This document shows, piece after piece, positions 1 through 64,000 of a stretch of 64,000 bases of DNA. The notes under the pieces were generated by a model, which did not search any database, was not told the origin of the DNA, and was given only the letters and a program-made list of their open reading frames with translations. How positions within the stretch are numbered: position 1 is the first letter of the stretch; each line of letters starts with the position of its first letter. Source of the DNA: Mesocentrotus franciscanus (taxonomy: Eukaryota; Echinodermata; Echinoidea; Camarodonta; Strongylocentrotidae). The position numbers and the translations under genes are program-made. The DNA lies in contig CP137668.1 in NCBI GenBank assembly GCA_037976565.1, forward strand, positions 37,424,430-37,488,429, read 5' to 3'.

Positions 1-453
1 TTTTGAATGTAATTATGCTGCAATTTCGGCGTGAGATGTGCATGTAACATTTTTTGTTTGATTACAAATAATGATAGTCACATTTGTATAGCGCTTAATA
101 CTACATGTCTATGCGCTTTACAATGTAATTATTATTACCCCAGTCATTGGACTCAATAGCTAATCTTTACATGATAGTGCACAATCTCCACTCCCTGTGG
201 AGTATTACAGCCAGGCCCATTTTACAAGAGCACAATTGCTCATCTAACCACATTAATGTTTGCATTCTACCAGTTACCCTTTCACCTGGGTGGAAAGTGG
301 CAAATGTAGGTTAAGGACATTAGTGCTGTGGCGGGACTCGAACCGCAAACCATGTGATCCATAGTCCAGTGACATATCCACTAGACCACAACTCCTCTAC
401 AAATGTCTCTATCCTTTCTCATTTTACTATTCTATTTCATCATCTCTTTACAG
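1..453. other. 3' part of an upstream intron
   Basis: No coding exon is seen before the splice acceptor at 451-453. An open frame runs back to 354 but it crosses a SINE and the acceptor, so it is not a start. Most of this stretch is the minus-strand SINE at about 60-395. Confidence 0.75.
60..395 (-). mobile_element. tRNA-derived SINE with LINE-like 3' tail
   Basis: Read on the minus strand, an A-box-like TGGTCTAGTGG (complement of 378-388) is followed by a B-box-like GGTTCGAGTCC (around 333-344), as in a tRNA-derived pol III promoter. The body runs down to a 3' end with an AAGCGCTATACAA motif and an ATTATT-rich terminus near 60-140. That tail resembles LINE 3' ends elsewhere in the window, which fits SINE mobilisation by a partner LINE. 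It lies about 60 nt upstream of the first exon's acceptor. It is not a functional tRNA gene: the arms do not fold cleanly and the homology continues past the tRNA-like part. Confidence 0.75.

Positions 454-64000
<63,547 letters not shown>

Noticed and set aside
325..395. Possible tRNA gene on the minus strand
   Set aside because: A and B boxes are present, but arms do not pair well, homology continues past the tRNA part into a SINE body, and a second decayed copy exists at 33075-33200.
354..453. A Met codon at 354 opening a frame into the first FN3 exon
   Set aside because: The stretch lies in a SINE and ends at a good splice acceptor (451-453). FN3 homology begins only after it.

Overview
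The window holds one gene, read on the + strand and running off both ends: the 3' part of a giant, modular muscle protein of the titin/twitchin/projectin family. I place 77 coding exons (plus one candidate 18-nt microexon) encoding roughly 7,600 residues: 63 fibronectin type III (FN3) domains, 10 complete immunoglobulin (Ig) I-set domains, one protein kinase domain with its regulatory tail, and the start of an 11th Ig. Every domain boundary I checked is a phase-1 intron, and all exon phases join without a frameshift, so the gene looks intact. Neither the start codon nor the final stop is in the window.

The host is an animal. Short domain-sized exons, AT-rich introns mostly 250-450 nt long, CR1/L2-like and Jockey-like LINE fragments, a tRNA-derived SINE and Tc1/mariner-like MITEs suggest an invertebrate, most likely a deuterostome such as an echinoderm. 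The species assignment is inference only.

Layout. Zone 1 (454-19180) is built from a repeating three-FN3 unit, types A, B and C, with A+B in one ~588-nt exon and C in its own ~300-nt exon. Zone 2 (19368-39166) has one FN3 per exon unit. Together these give 49 FN3 domains in a row without an Ig, which is unlike the Ig-spaced arrays of known titin and twitchin. Zone 3 (39483-46056) changes to Ig-FN3-FN3 units, the twitchin-like A-band pattern. Zone 4 (46384-64000) has the order Ig-Ig-FN3-FN3-FN3-Ig-Ig-FN3-FN3-Ig-Ig-FN3-kinase-tail-Ig, the pre-kinase arrangement of titin and twitchin. The kinase keeps its Gly loop, AAK lysine, HLD catalytic loop, DFG and APE motifs and looks catalytically competent.

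Introns hold the mobile DNA: a SINE at about 60-395 and a truncated copy at about 33075-33200 (both minus strand); LINE 3' ends at 16434-16490, 17127-17906, 27190-27646 and 49366-49440; a broken reverse transcriptase at 30139-31590; a 241-bp palindromic TA-flanked MITE at 48716-48956; a short inverted-repeat element at 2101-2213; and a GC-richer insertion with inverted ends at 35881-36771. Introns not mentioned hold nothing I recognise.

The protein is expected to lie along the thick filament of muscle, with the long FN3 array as an extended binding scaffold and the C-terminal kinase as a regulated or stretch-sensitive signalling module. This follows from the family and was not read directly from the sequence.
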